From: Halorubrum tebenquichense DSM 14210
GTDB lineage: Archaea > Halobacteriota > Halobacteria > Halobacteriales > Haloferacaceae
Direction of reading: 5' to 3'
Assembly: GCF_000337415.1 (NCBI RefSeq)
Contig: NZ_AOJD01000061.1
Coordinates: 1 to 64,000 of the forward strand
Length of the DNA: 64,000 nt
Below the pieces are notes generated by a model. It did no database searches, was not told where the DNA came from, and worked only from the letters and a program-made list of their open reading frames with translations. Positions within the stretch are counted from its first letter, which is position 1. Every line of letters starts with the position of its first letter. Of the stretch, positions 51,901 to 59,558 are shown piece after piece. The translations under genes and the position numbers were made by a program.

Positions 51901-52722
51901 GGCTCCGAGACGTCGTCCGGAGCGATCCGGTCGAGCGACCTCCTCAGGTTCACCGACGAGTCGCGCGAGGCGACGATCACGTCGCATGACCTGAGCCCGG
52001 CCGCCGATCTGGTCCTCCGCGATCGGATCGGAGGCGACCCGGGAGGCGATTTCGACGCGTTCCCGAAGGTGGGCGACGGGACGAAACGCGGCATCCTCGA
52101 ACGCCTCTCGGAGATTCCGCGGACGCTCGGCGACTGGGAGGTCGACGACTCGCCGTACCGCGTCCGCCACCGTCGCTCGTTCAACTACTGGCTGGTGGCG
52201 ACCAGGGGCGGCGACGACCTGAACAACATGAAGGAGTACCGCTTCCCGACCGAGACCGCGCGCGACTTCGCGTATCTGGCGGCGAACAGCTCGCTGCTGT
52301 ACGGCTACCACATGACCTACGGGAACATGCAGGACTTCGGGAAGAGCCGGTTCCGGCGGTTCCCGGTCCCGGCGCGGTCGGAGCTAGCTCCCTGGCGACC
52401 GCTGATTCGGCACTACGCGAACCTCCTCGAAGCGGGACTGCACCGACACGTCGAGTCGAGCGGCGACATCGATTACCGAGGGGCGAAGGGGGTGAAGGAA
52501 GTCGTCGACGAGGTCGAGTTCCTCCTCGGCTCGATATACCGCTTAGATTCACGGCAGATACGATACCTCCAGACGTACGATCGCGAGTTCGCCCGGCGCG
52601 GGCCGGACGGGTACGAGCCGGTCCCCGACGCGGTCGCGGAGAACGAGGGAGGCGACCCGACGCCGGCGGTCGAGTTCGGCCCGGCGACGGAGGGGGACGG
52701 CGGCGGGACCGCGCCGTTCTAG
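48910..52722 (+). CDS. Type IIG-like (Eco57I family) restriction-modification methyltransferase
   Basis: Large DNA adenine-N6 methyltransferase-like protein of 1270 aa. Motif I (DPACGSGHF) starts at residue 555 and the catalytic motif IV (NPPY) at 873 in DFDVVLGNPPYGDLL. Helical connector segments lie between. The N-terminal region has a possible nuclease site, PDFRIANVDRAVVGEARA, with PD at 83-84 and E97-x-R99, where active PD-(D/E)xK enzymes have Lys; this may be inactive or methylase-only. The C-terminal half probably holds target recognition (YWLVATRGGDDLNNMKEYRF). It is a single-gene system by context; a BREX PglX is the main alternative but no BREX genes are nearby. Flanked by the island and ychF. 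Confidence 0.82.
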   Translation: MTDSATGAIRAVFEAFVADLHDAVGQQALEAILTGERPLSDFDLDCEPETFTEETLVRPLLDAADLRLGAPVEERAGPSATAPDFRIANVDRAVVGEARAIGETAAASDGVEASVGPFRDEDYGIATDGVVWRLHRAEARGDATRYPVVAAIDTRQALLAAAVDSGCLDETVLPSDVDATGAEADRDAVRDALEDVRVAASGSGDAAAALDALPRPRREPDWTATGFEAQFGRANLDRRLRRFPRERRERRRREVEGFYDRYVELLFGEGTTHSFETNLLASISPPDESTPESERRRFALALANRLLFVRVLEGREVDGIERGFLSGRIERYEASDPPRSLYESEIRPLFADLLSTPKSERPPDLRDADSRRDRVPCLNDGLFRSAVPNEAAYNVEDGILKRIVEELGEEDAERGDSLTRDGTLDPSVIGAVFEKVINHLGAKPDVGLQKEELGAIYTPSDVTERVTEKTVEPAIEAAVTGALLDRFDDADEREAVRNRLDRLGLGAILDRFSARKRLVLRRDEGDESAEVAVPFDEPDAIEAALEGVTELRVVDPACGSGHFLTTAMDRLHRAQVELLTGLDDGDEPSAEARYEAKRELALTGVYGVDVHGAATEVARLRLWLKVIEDNGWKSSYARLPNVDANVARGNALVGFPVTGSADRTEVRGDEVTQVRGDEIAEIEERRLAYKFDADTEDDAREERRGSLTGNVRAELDERYVSRLSETVVDEGVESREDLRRLVDSVPGSEEVHPNVRHVKARPAGGGEFSPAQRSALEAAGFDVFRTGTTANLDVGERERALETRSDEPRDRLVRDLGDVLNEDVVFAEIERRPLPCDLADVPGRPFHWIAEFPEAVTETDAGYALDFDVVLGNPPYGDLLTDGEKRLLTPMDTGEGYGELRSGEIAGNFVERELDLLSADGFFGNVVTVGLLSSSERGAEHDLITDGFESAEVSSFARRPSQVFDRSGSRVEINPTILTGRPVGSGGSGGSGDGSAEGSETSSGAIRSSDLLRFTDESREATITSHDLSPAADLVLRDRIGGDPGGDFDAFPKVGDGTKRGILERLSEIPRTLGDWEVDDSPYRVRHRRSFNYWLVATRGGDDLNNMKEYRFPTETARDFAYLAANSSLLYGYHMTYGNMQDFGKSRFRRFPVPARSELAPWRPLIRHYANLLEAGLHRHVESSGDIDYRGAKGVKEVVDEVEFLLGSIYRLDSRQIRYLQTYDREFARRGPDGYEPVPDAVAENEGGDPTPAVEFGPATEGDGGGTAPF

Positions 52723-52726
52723 CCGG

Positions 52727-53929
52727 TCAGGGCGCGGCCTGGTTCGTCGAGACCAGTTCGATCACGTCGCGGTGGCTGAGTTCGCGGTCGGTCCCGACCT
52801 GCCGGCCGCTCCGGCAGTCGGTGCCGTGGAGGAGCCCCTCGCCGATGTCCGAGTGGATGTGGTACGCGAAGTCCTCGGTGGTCGACCCCTCGGGGAGGAT
52901 GAAGCAGTCGCGGAACACGCCCTTCTCGTCACTGCTCCCGTTCGCAGAGCCCGGGAAGACGGCGATACAGCCCAGCACGTCGAAGACGGCGGACTCGAGC
53001 GCGCCCTGGACCCCGGTTCCCTCGTACTCGGCGACGAACTCGTTGATCTGATCGAGGCCCGACTCCTGTTCGCCGGAGACGTCGCCGACGACCTCGAAGT
53101 CGCTCGCGCCCGGCGTGTAGTCGACGACGCCCGCCTCGTCGGCGTTCTTCAGCGCCTTCTCGGCGTGGGCGGAGGCGGGGACGAAGGAGAGGTGGTCGTA
53201 GTCGGGGTCCGACGTAATCGTCTCCCAGTTGGCCTGCGCCTCGGGCGTGTCCATCTTGTTGGCGGCGATCACCATCGGCTTCGTGCGCTTCCGGATCTCG
53301 CGGGCCAGCTCGATCCGGTCCGTCTCGTCCCACGTCTCCGGGTCGAGTTCGAGGTCCTGCGCGAGGATGGTGCGTTTCATCCGGTCTTTGTCGGTGCCGA
53401 ACGCTGACATCTGGTCGGCGAGTTCCGCCTCGATGGCGGCGTCGGCCCCGTGGTACCGCGTCTCGAACTTCTCTAACCCCTTCTCTAACACGTCGAGGTA
53501 CCACGCGTCGAGCTCCTCCTCCAAGAAGTCGATGTCCTCGCGGGGGTCGTGGCCCTCGGTCGCCTCGCCCTCGATGTCGGTCTTCCCGGAGAAGTCGACG
53601 ACGTGGATCAACACGTCGGTCTCGTTGAGGTCGGTGAGGAACTGGTTGCCCAGCCCCCGCCCCTCGTGCGCGCCGGGGACGAGCCCCGCCACGTCGACGA
53701 GCTTCACGGGCACGAAGCGGGTCCCCTCGCGGCAGACCCCGACGCTCGGCGTACAGGTCTCGTCGAACTCGGGGGCGGCGCAGTCGACGCGGACGTACGC
53801 CTCACCGACGGTCGGGTCGATCGTGGTGAACGGGTACGCCCCCTCGGGCACGTCGTTCATGGTCGCGGCGTTGAAGAACGTCGACTTCCCCACGGAGGGC
53901 TTGCCGACGAGTCCGATCCGGTAGCTCAT
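52727..53929 (-). CDS. ychF: Redox-regulated P-loop NTPase YchF (OLA1/Obg family)
   Basis: TRAFAC NTPase of 400 aa; bacterial and eukaryotic relatives hydrolyse ATP preferentially and bind ribosomes. G1 is GKPSVGKST (residues 9-17), switch I GAYPFTTIDPTVG, G3 DVAGLVPGAHEGRGLG, and G4 ANKMD. C-terminal TGS-like domain: ALESAVFDVLGCIAVFPGSA, then FILPEGSTTEDFAYHIHSDI and GEGLLHGTDCRSGRQVG. Start 53929 (SYRIGLVGKPSVGKST) is chosen; the longer frame is Arg-rich and rejected. It is convergent with the methyltransferase, 4 bp apart, which marks the return to core genes. Confidence 0.94.
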   Translation of the reverse strand: MSYRIGLVGKPSVGKSTFFNAATMNDVPEGAYPFTTIDPTVGEAYVRVDCAAPEFDETCTPSVGVCREGTRFVPVKLVDVAGLVPGAHEGRGLGNQFLTDLNETDVLIHVVDFSGKTDIEGEATEGHDPREDIDFLEEELDAWYLDVLEKGLEKFETRYHGADAAIEAELADQMSAFGTDKDRMKRTILAQDLELDPETWDETDRIELAREIRKRTKPMVIAANKMDTPEAQANWETITSDPDYDHLSFVPASAHAEKALKNADEAGVVDYTPGASDFEVVGDVSGEQESGLDQINEFVAEYEGTGVQGALESAVFDVLGCIAVFPGSANGSSDEKGVFRDCFILPEGSTTEDFAYHIHSDIGEGLLHGTDCRSGRQVGTDRELSHRDVIELVSTNQAAP

Positions 53930-54044
53930 TACCACCGGTGGGCGACGCGGCGTAAAAAGCGATGCGAGACGGGCCGTGGCGTGGGTGTCGGTGACGAACG
54001 GCGGCGGGTCGGCGAGCCGGGCCCGCCGACCGAGCGTCGCCCCC

Positions 54045-54302
54045 TCAGGCGTCGCCGTCGGACTGGCCCGGCTCGCCGACCGCCTCGATCGGGAGAACGT
54101 TCTGGAGGGCCGCGACCGCGTCGGCGGCGCTCTCGAACGTCTCCTGGTCGACGTCGGCGAGCAGGTCGCCCAGGTCACCCTCGCCGTCGGCGAAAAGCAC
54201 CGTCGTGCCCGCGAACGACTCCGCGAGCGCCTCGCGGTCGGCGGGGTACGCGCGGTCTTCGAGCGCCGATTCGACGCGGGACAGGTGGATCTCGTCGGTC
54301 AT
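54045..54302 (-). CDS. DUF5789 family protein
   Basis: Small acidic soluble protein of 85 aa: TDEIHLSRVESALEDRAYPA, then DREALAESFAGTTVLFADGE and GDLGDLLADVDQETFES. This matches the haloarchaeal DUF5789 family from memory (short proteins with a conserved YP motif). Function unknown. A TATA-like CGTTTATCCCC on the reverse strand (54325-54335) supports the start at 54302. The 17-bp tandem repeat lies upstream, between this gene and the divergent UspA gene. Confidence 0.8.
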   Translation of the reverse strand: MTDEIHLSRVESALEDRAYPADREALAESFAGTTVLFADGEGDLGDLLADVDQETFESAADAVAALQNVLPIEAVGEPGQSDGDA

Positions 54303-54348
54303 ACGGTCCCGTCGGCCGGGAGGGGGATAAACGCGTCCCCGGGGTGGT

Positions 54349-54467
54349 GCGCTCCGCCGTCGGACGCGCACCGCCGTTGGACGCGCTCCGCCGTCGGACG
54401 CGCACCGCCGTTGGACGCGCTCCGCCGTCGGACGCGCACCGCCGTCGGACGCGCACCGCCGTCGGAC
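54349..54467. repeat. 17-bp tandem repeat, seven perfect-length units
   Basis: Unit GCGC(T/A)CCGCCGT(C/T)GGAC repeats seven times without gaps (54349, 54366, 54383, 54400, 54417, 54434, 54451), followed by a degenerate eighth to about 54486. Units 1-5 alternate a CT form and a CA form, suggesting 34-bp duplication steps. It fills the divergent promoter region between DUF5789 and UspA. 17 bp is not a multiple of 3, so it is not a coding repeat, and units are contiguous, so it is not CRISPR. Confidence 0.95.
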
Positions 54468-54521
54468 GCGCACCGAGCCGTCCGACGGGGTCGACCGCGA
54501 GAAACCGGCAAGAACCGCAAA

Positions 54522-54530
54522 GGGTTATCA
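54522..54530 (+). promoter_or_regulatory. TATA-like box for UspA
   Basis: GGGTTATCA lies about 30 bp upstream of the ATG at 54558, and also close to an in-frame ATG at 54543. It favours 54558, with transcription starting near 54554. It lies just right of the 17-bp tandem repeat. Confidence 0.45.
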
Positions 54531-54557
54531 GTCGTCGGTGTCATGGTACACGTGAAC

Positions 54558-55136
54558 ATGCCCCTATACGACCGGATTCTGGTTCCGACCGACGGCTCCT
54601 CGGAGGGGGAGCTGGCGGTGTGCCACGCGCTCGACCTCGCCGCGGTCCACGGGGCGACGGTCCGGGCCATCTACGTGGTCGACACCGCGCGGTACGCCGG
54701 GATGCCGATGGAGACGACGTGGGAGGGCGTCGGCGACCTGCTGTACGACGACGGCGAGGCGGCGCTCTCAACGGTCTGTGAGTTGGCCGCCGACCGCGAC
54801 GTCGACGTCGAGACCGCCGTCGTCGAGGGCTCGCCGAGCCGCGAGATCATCACCCAAGCGGAGGAGACGGGCTGCGATCTCGTCGTGATGGGAACGCACG
54901 GCCGCGGCGGCATCGACCGGCTCCTCCTCGGCAGCGTCGCCGAGAAGGTCGTCCGCGGCTCGTCGGTCCCGGTGTTGACGGTCCGGATCGGGGACGACGA
55001 CGCCGCGAGCGCGGCCGAGTCGGCGACGGCGTCCGAGGGAGGGGAAACGGGGACCGGCTCCGAGGCGGAACCGGAGACCGGGCCCGGGGCGGAGACGGGG
55101 AACCGCTCGGCGCTCGACGCGACCGAGACGGGCTGA
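54558..55136 (+). CDS. Universal stress protein A (UspA) family
   Basis: Alpha/beta nucleotide-binding stress protein, 192 aa. N-terminal YDRILVPTDGSSEGELAVCH and the C-terminal ATP-binding motif GTHGRGGIDRLLLGSVAEKV followed by SSVPVLTVR are typical. The glycine-x2-glycine phosphate loop is intact, suggesting ATP binding. A long acidic low-complexity tail (about 40 residues) follows the domain. Start 54558 (PLYDRILVPTDGS) is preferred to 54543. The role in stress is inferred from family; the upstream tandem repeat may affect its control. Confidence 0.88.
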   Translation: MPLYDRILVPTDGSSEGELAVCHALDLAAVHGATVRAIYVVDTARYAGMPMETTWEGVGDLLYDDGEAALSTVCELAADRDVDVETAVVEGSPSREIITQAEETGCDLVVMGTHGRGGIDRLLLGSVAEKVVRGSSVPVLTVRIGDDDAASAAESATASEGGETGTGSEAEPETGPGAETGNRSALDATETG

Positions 55137-55180
55137 CCGCGCGCGACGCTCGGGGGGGGGATCGACGCCGCCGGCCGCTC

Positions 55181-56170
55181 TCACTCCGCGTCGCGCAGGT
55201 GTTCGCAGTCGCCCGCGTGGACGCGCCGCCGTCCCTCCTCGGTGTCGACCACGAGCGCCCCCGGTCCCGCGACGTCGACCGCGGTCCCCTCCACGGAGCC
55301 GTCCGCGGTGTCGACGCGGACGCGCCGGCCGAGCGTGGCCGATCGCTCGCGCCACGCCGGGAGGACGCGGTCCAGCGCCTCGGGCGAGGCCGTCAGCTCC
55401 GCGTAGCGTTCGAGCAGCGTCGCGGCGAAGCGGCGGCGGTCGACCGGGCCGTCGCGCTCGGCCGACACGGAGGTCGCGCCCTCGGGCAGCGTCTCGGGGT
55501 CGATGTCTGCGTTGACGCCGACGCCGACGACGAGCCAGCCGACGCGGTCGGCCTCGCCCTCCATCTCCGTGAGGATCCCCGCGAGCTTTCGACCACCGCG
55601 ACCGGTCGGGTCCGACTCGTCGGCCGCTTCCCCGTTCTCGTCGGCCCCGACGAGCACGTCGTTCGGCCACTTGATGTGCGCGTCGACGCCCGCCTCGCGG
55701 GCGGCGTCGGTCGTCGCCACCGCGGCCGCGAGAGTGAAGAGCGGCGCGCGCGCCGTCGGCACGTCGGGACGCGTCAGGACCGACAGCCAGACGCCGCCAC
55801 TGGGGGCCACCCACTCCCGGTCGAGACGACCCCGGCTCCCGGTCTGCTCGTCGGCGACCACGGCGATGTCGGTCACGCCGTCCGCCGCCAGTTCGCGCGC
55901 CCGCTCGTTCGTCGATCCGATGCGGTCGTGATACTCCACCGAGTAGGGCGCGTCGAGGCCGAACGCGATGCCCGCCCCGGAGTAGCCCGGGTCGCCGGGG
56001 GCGACGTACCCGTCCGGTGTCGATTCGACCGCGAACCCCTCCTCGCGGAGCCCCTCGACCGCCTTCCAGACGGCCGCCCGCGAGACCCCGAGCGACTCCG
56101 CGAGGGCCGGCCCGGAGACGGGGCCGTCGTCGGCCGCGAGGGCGTCGAGCAGCGCGCGCCGCGTGTCCAT
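55181..56170 (-). CDS. birA: Biotin-[acetyl-CoA carboxylase] ligase / biotin operon repressor BirA
   Basis: Attaches biotin to carboxylase carrier domains, 329 aa. An N-terminal winged helix (ALLDALAADDGPVSGPALAE, SLGVSRAAVWKAVEGLREEG) shows it is the bifunctional type that may also repress transcription. The ligase domain has GSTNERARELAADG, GSRGRLDREWVAPSGGVWLS (adenylate loop), KWPNDVLVG and GRKLAGILTEMEGE. A C-terminal SH3-like domain ends the protein. No acyl-CoA carboxylase gene is nearby in this window. Confidence 0.92.
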   Translation of the reverse strand: MDTRRALLDALAADDGPVSGPALAESLGVSRAAVWKAVEGLREEGFAVESTPDGYVAPGDPGYSGAGIAFGLDAPYSVEYHDRIGSTNERARELAADGVTDIAVVADEQTGSRGRLDREWVAPSGGVWLSVLTRPDVPTARAPLFTLAAAVATTDAAREAGVDAHIKWPNDVLVGADENGEAADESDPTGRGGRKLAGILTEMEGEADRVGWLVVGVGVNADIDPETLPEGATSVSAERDGPVDRRRFAATLLERYAELTASPEALDRVLPAWRERSATLGRRVRVDTADGSVEGTAVDVAGPGALVVDTEEGRRRVHAGDCEHLRDAE

Positions 56171-56247
56171 ACCGCCAGTTGCGACGCCCGCGCCGAAAGC
56201 CGTTCCGGGTCCCGGACGCTTTGTGCCCGGCGCGCGAAGGGCCGACG

Positions 56248-56640
56248 ATGACCGAGGGCGACGCCACCGGAGAGAGTGACGAGGGGGCCGACGGCGGGAC
56301 GGAGACGGTCCCCCTCGTCGTCGTCGACGGCGACGAGCGGACGGAACTCGACGTCGAGCGCGGCCGAAACCTCCGGCGGGTCCTGCTCGACGCCGGGCTG
56401 TCGCCGTACGCGCCCGCGACGCGCCGGCTCAACTGCGGCGGGCGGGGGCTGTGTGCCACCTGCGGGGTCCGCGTCCGGGAGGGACCGCCGGCCGACCACT
56501 GGCACGACCGGCTCGCCGACCGGTTCGGCTACCCGCGGCTCTCCTGTCAGATCGCGGTCGACCGCCCGATGACGGTCGCGCTCGTCGACAAGCGCGTGTG
56601 GGGCGGCCGACGGCCCGATCCGGAATCGGACGGGGAGTGA
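56248..56640 (+). CDS. 2Fe-2S ferredoxin
   Basis: Plant/halophile-style ferredoxin of 130 aa with an acidic N-terminal extension. The cluster ligands are Cys-x5-Cys-x2-Cys in LNCGGRGLCATCGVRV and a fourth Cys in YPRLSCQIAV. The last 20 residues are acidic. The partner is unknown; ferredoxins serve the aldehyde oxidoreductase and other redox enzymes. The nearest gene is the next unknown membrane protein. Confidence 0.88.
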   Translation: MTEGDATGESDEGADGGTETVPLVVVDGDERTELDVERGRNLRRVLLDAGLSPYAPATRRLNCGGRGLCATCGVRVREGPPADHWHDRLADRFGYPRLSCQIAVDRPMTVALVDKRVWGGRRPDPESDGE

Positions 56641-56778
56641 TCTGGTCCCGAACACGCGCCGAGACGACCCGGACCGGACACCACGTTTCCGGTGAAACGG
56701 CGAACGGTACCGCGTCACACGCCATCGGGCTACGGCGGACGGCACAAAAGCCAAGTCCGCGGGGCCGAACGCTCCGGT

Positions 56779-57342
56779 ATGCAACCCTCCAAGGAGCGCG
56801 AGTCGTCCGAGGGCGACCCGATGGACGACCTCGACGACCTCCTCGACGACGACCTCGCCGGCGGCGAGGGAGACTCCGTCGTCGAATCCGACGGCCCCGC
56901 GACCGCCGAACCGAGCGCACCGACCGCCGGAAGCGACGAGGACGCCGGCAGGATCGGGGTCTCCGGGCGGTGGTTCTCGGGGAAGGCCTTCGCGCTCGCG
57001 CTGCTCGCGGTCGCGGTCGGGGTCTTCGCCGGGAGCCTGATCCCGCTCATCGGCGGGACGATCGGGACCGCGGGCGGCGTGTTCGTCGCCGCGTTCCTGT
57101 TCGGCCTCGTCGCGTCGGCGCGCCGGTACGCGGAGACCGGGGTCGCCGGGGCCGCCGCGGGGGCGGTGAGCGCGGTGACGAGCGTCCTCGGCGTCGGCTT
57201 CCTCCCGATCGGGATCGACTACCTCTCGCAGTGGGGGCTCCCGCTCGTCGCGGTCGGCGGAGGGGTCGGCCTGCTACTGGCGCTGCTCGGCCACTACTTC
57301 GGCCGCGACCTGCGCGCGGGACTGAGTCAGGACGTCGAGTGA
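56779..57342 (+). CDS. Membrane protein with acidic N-terminus, unknown function
   Basis: Protein of 187 aa. The first 65 residues are acidic and low-complexity (DDLDDLLDDDLAGGEGDSVV), followed by about four hydrophobic segments (residues near 72-92, 97-112, 125-140 and 155-180). The glycine-rich GVAGAAAGAVSAVTSVLGVG may pack helices. An ATG at 56821 is a possible alternative start. No family recognised. Confidence 0.6.
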   Translation: MQPSKERESSEGDPMDDLDDLLDDDLAGGEGDSVVESDGPATAEPSAPTAGSDEDAGRIGVSGRWFSGKAFALALLAVAVGVFAGSLIPLIGGTIGTAGGVFVAAFLFGLVASARRYAETGVAGAAAGAVSAVTSVLGVGFLPIGIDYLSQWGLPLVAVGGGVGLLLALLGHYFGRDLRAGLSQDVE

Positions 57343-57392
57343 TCGGCGGACGGTCGGGAACCCTTTCTGTCGGTTGGCGGCCCTCGGTCTCG

Positions 57393-58328
57393 TCACTCGG
57401 ACAGCTCGTCGAAACCGACGTAGTCGGCGATCTCGTGGCGTTCCAAGACGAGGAAGCCGGCGAGGATCGCGACGAAGCCGATCAGCGCCTCGGCGTCGAC
57501 GAGGTGGCCGAGCAGGACCCAGCTCCCGACCGCCGCGACGACCGGCTCCGCGTAGCCGACGAGGTGGAGTTGCGACGGGCCGACGGCGTCGAGCAGGGCG
57601 AAGTACAGGAGGAACGCGACGACGCCGGATAACAGCGTCAGGTACGCGAGCGACGCGATCGACGTCTGGTTCCAGACGATCGCGGCGGGGGACTCGCCGG
57701 TCGCGACGGCGGCGACGAGCAACTGGCCGGCCCCGATGACCATCGCCCACCCCTGAAGCGCGGCGACGGGGAGGTCGGTCCGGAGGGGGCGGAGCAGGAC
57801 GGCTCCGAGCGAGAAGGCGGCCGCGCCCGCGAACGCGAGCGCGACGCCGACGACGGCCGCGCTGCCGAGTCCGGACGCGGCCGGATCGGCGATCACCACC
57901 ACGCCGACGATCCCGAGCGCGAACCCGCCGATCTCGACGGGACCGAGCCGTTCGTTCGGGAGGAGCGCGGCCGCGAAGACGGCCGTCAACACCGGCGCGA
58001 GGCTCACGACGACCGCGGCGACCGCGCCGGAGACCCGCATCTCGCCGAGGTAGAGGAAGCCGTGGTACGCCGCGATCACGAAGGTGCCCGCGACGGCGAC
58101 GCCCAGCCACTCGTCGCGGCCCCGCGGGACCCACCGGTCCGCGGCGACCGCGGCGTAGCCCAGCACGACCGCGCCGGCGACGACGTACCTGACGCCGGCG
58201 AAAAGCAGCGGCGGGAAGTAGTGGAGGCCGGCCTCGATGGCGACGAAGGAGGTGCCCCACAGCGTCGCGAGGAGGAGGAACGCGCCGACGATCGCTTCCG
58301 GAGTAGAGAGCAGCTTTGACAGCTTCAT
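57393..58328 (-). CDS. EamA/DMT family transporter
   Basis: Membrane carrier of 311 aa with ten helices arranged as two EamA repeats. The first repeat contains TLWGTSFVAIEAGLHYFPPL and the second VLTAVFAAALLPNERLGPVE, typical of metabolite efflux (amino acids, pentoses or antimicrobials). The TATA-like box on the reverse strand (GTAGTTTAACT, 58358-58368) lies about 33 bp from the start. It is divergent from the Lrp-type regulator, which is a likely controller of this transporter. Confidence 0.87.
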   Translation of the reverse strand: MKLSKLLSTPEAIVGAFLLLATLWGTSFVAIEAGLHYFPPLLFAGVRYVVAGAVVLGYAAVAADRWVPRGRDEWLGVAVAGTFVIAAYHGFLYLGEMRVSGAVAAVVVSLAPVLTAVFAAALLPNERLGPVEIGGFALGIVGVVVIADPAASGLGSAAVVGVALAFAGAAAFSLGAVLLRPLRTDLPVAALQGWAMVIGAGQLLVAAVATGESPAAIVWNQTSIASLAYLTLLSGVVAFLLYFALLDAVGPSQLHLVGYAEPVVAAVGSWVLLGHLVDAEALIGFVAILAGFLVLERHEIADYVGFDELSE

Positions 58329-58478
58329 TCGTTATCCGTTCGAAATACACGGTGATAGTTAAACTACACTCTTAGATCTCTCGGATATCGGGATGAACAA
58401 TCAGACATACGAATCAGATCCGAATTCGGTGTCGGGTCGCCCCCGGATATTGGACTCGACTCCAAGCCTGTCGGCCGA

Positions 58479-58486
58479 CATATACA
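58479..58486 (+). promoter_or_regulatory. TATA-like box for the Lrp-type regulator
   Basis: CATATACA is centred 29 bp upstream of the ATG at 58512. The 183-bp divergent region also holds a near-palindrome TAGTTAAACTA (58356-58366) that overlaps the transporter promoter and could bind the regulator. Confidence 0.45.
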
Positions 58487-58511
58487 ACCGACCGGGGTCC
58501 CATCGCGGGGT

Positions 58512-58994
58512 ATGGACGAGCGCGACGTGCGGCTGTTGAAGGCCATCGCGGATCTCGGCACCGGGAGCCCCGAACGGCTCCACGAGGAGACCGGAATCCC
58601 GGTGTCGACGATCCACTACCGGCTGAACAACCTGCGGGACGACGGCGTCATCGAGAACGACCTGTACGACTTCGACCACGAGGCGCTCGGCCTCGGCGTC
58701 ACCGTCATCGTCGAGGTGCTCGCGAGCTACGAGGGCCCCTACGAGGAGTTCGCCGACGAGCTGCTCGCGGTCGAGGGCGTCACGGAGGCGTTCTTCACGA
58801 TGGGCGAGACGGACTTCGTCGTCCTCGCGCGGCTCTCCTCGTCGGACACCGTCGAGCGCCTCATCAGCGACTTCGAGGCGATCCCCGAGGTCGAGCGTAC
58901 GAACTCGACGTTCACCATCGCCACGCTGCGCGACGAGTCGCGCGCGCCGGCGACGTACGACCTCGACACGCTGATCGAGGAGCTGACGGACTGA
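58512..58994 (+). CDS. Lrp/AsnC family transcriptional regulator
   Basis: Regulator of 160 aa: an N-terminal helix-turn-helix (DERDVRLLKAIADLGTGSPE, then VSTIHYRLNNLRDDGVIEND) and a C-terminal RAM/effector domain (VTVIVEVLASYEGPYEEF, EGVTEAFFTMGETDFVVLAR). Family members form octamers or dimers that sense amino acids. It is divergent from the EamA-type transporter across 183 bp, so amino-acid or drug efflux control is the likely role. Confidence 0.88.
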   Translation: MDERDVRLLKAIADLGTGSPERLHEETGIPVSTIHYRLNNLRDDGVIENDLYDFDHEALGLGVTVIVEVLASYEGPYEEFADELLAVEGVTEAFFTMGETDFVVLARLSSSDTVERLISDFEAIPEVERTNSTFTIATLRDESRAPATYDLDTLIEELTD

Positions 58995-59015
58995 ACCGGC
59001 CCGCCGACGGCCCGG

Positions 59016-59489
59016 TCAGCGCGTCTCGTCGTTGAGACCGGTGATCCGGCGGGTCTCTCCGCGGTCGGGGTAGCCGACCGGCGGCCCGAAGCGCCGCCGG
59101 AGGCGGTCGGTGACGGTGGCGCTGACGTAGGCGAACACCGCCATCATGGGGACGTAGCCGAGCATGTCGCCCGCCGAGTAGACCGCGGTGGCGAACAGCA
59201 GGTCTGGGTGGGTGTCCGGCGTCGGGACGCCCCCGATCCGGTAGACGAACACGAGCGCGTACAGCGGGAGCGTCGCGAGCGCCACGCCGAGGATGGCGTT
59301 GTTCGCGCTCGCGTCGTAGAACCCGCCGAGCGTCGTCGCGAGCGCGCCGACGGCGATGGCGGCCGGGAGCATCCACGCGGGGCGGTCCACGACGAACAGC
59401 ACCATCGCACACAGGAGGACCGTCGCCGCGGCGAGCGCCGCGACCGTCCCGCGGCCGAAGTCGAACCCCGGATCGAACGGCTCTCTCAT
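59016..59489 (-). CDS. Membrane protein of unknown function, four helices
   Basis: Protein of 157 aa with four hydrophobic segments (near residues 15-35, 38-58, 67-85 and 101-125) and a charged C-terminal tail (RRITGLNDETR). Conserved-looking phrases are YDASANNAILGVALATLPLY and AGDMLGYVPMMAVFAYVSAT. I recognise no family. It has its own start at 59489; no operon partner. Confidence 0.65.
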   Translation of the reverse strand: MREPFDPGFDFGRGTVAALAAATVLLCAMVLFVVDRPAWMLPAAIAVGALATTLGGFYDASANNAILGVALATLPLYALVFVYRIGGVPTPDTHPDLLFATAVYSAGDMLGYVPMMAVFAYVSATVTDRLRRRFGPPVGYPDRGETRRITGLNDETR

Positions 59490-59558
59490 GGGGACGGGTT
59501 CCGTGTCGGAGCGAAAAAATGTTGCGTGGAGAACGTGTTTCGAGGAGCGGGTATGTGG

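Noticed and set aside
48910-52722. BREX PglX identity
   Set aside because: None of the other BREX genes (brxA, brxB, brxC, pglZ, brxL) are present in the window.
54349-54467. CRISPR array
   Set aside because: The units are adjacent without spacers, only 17 bp long, and no cas genes are near.
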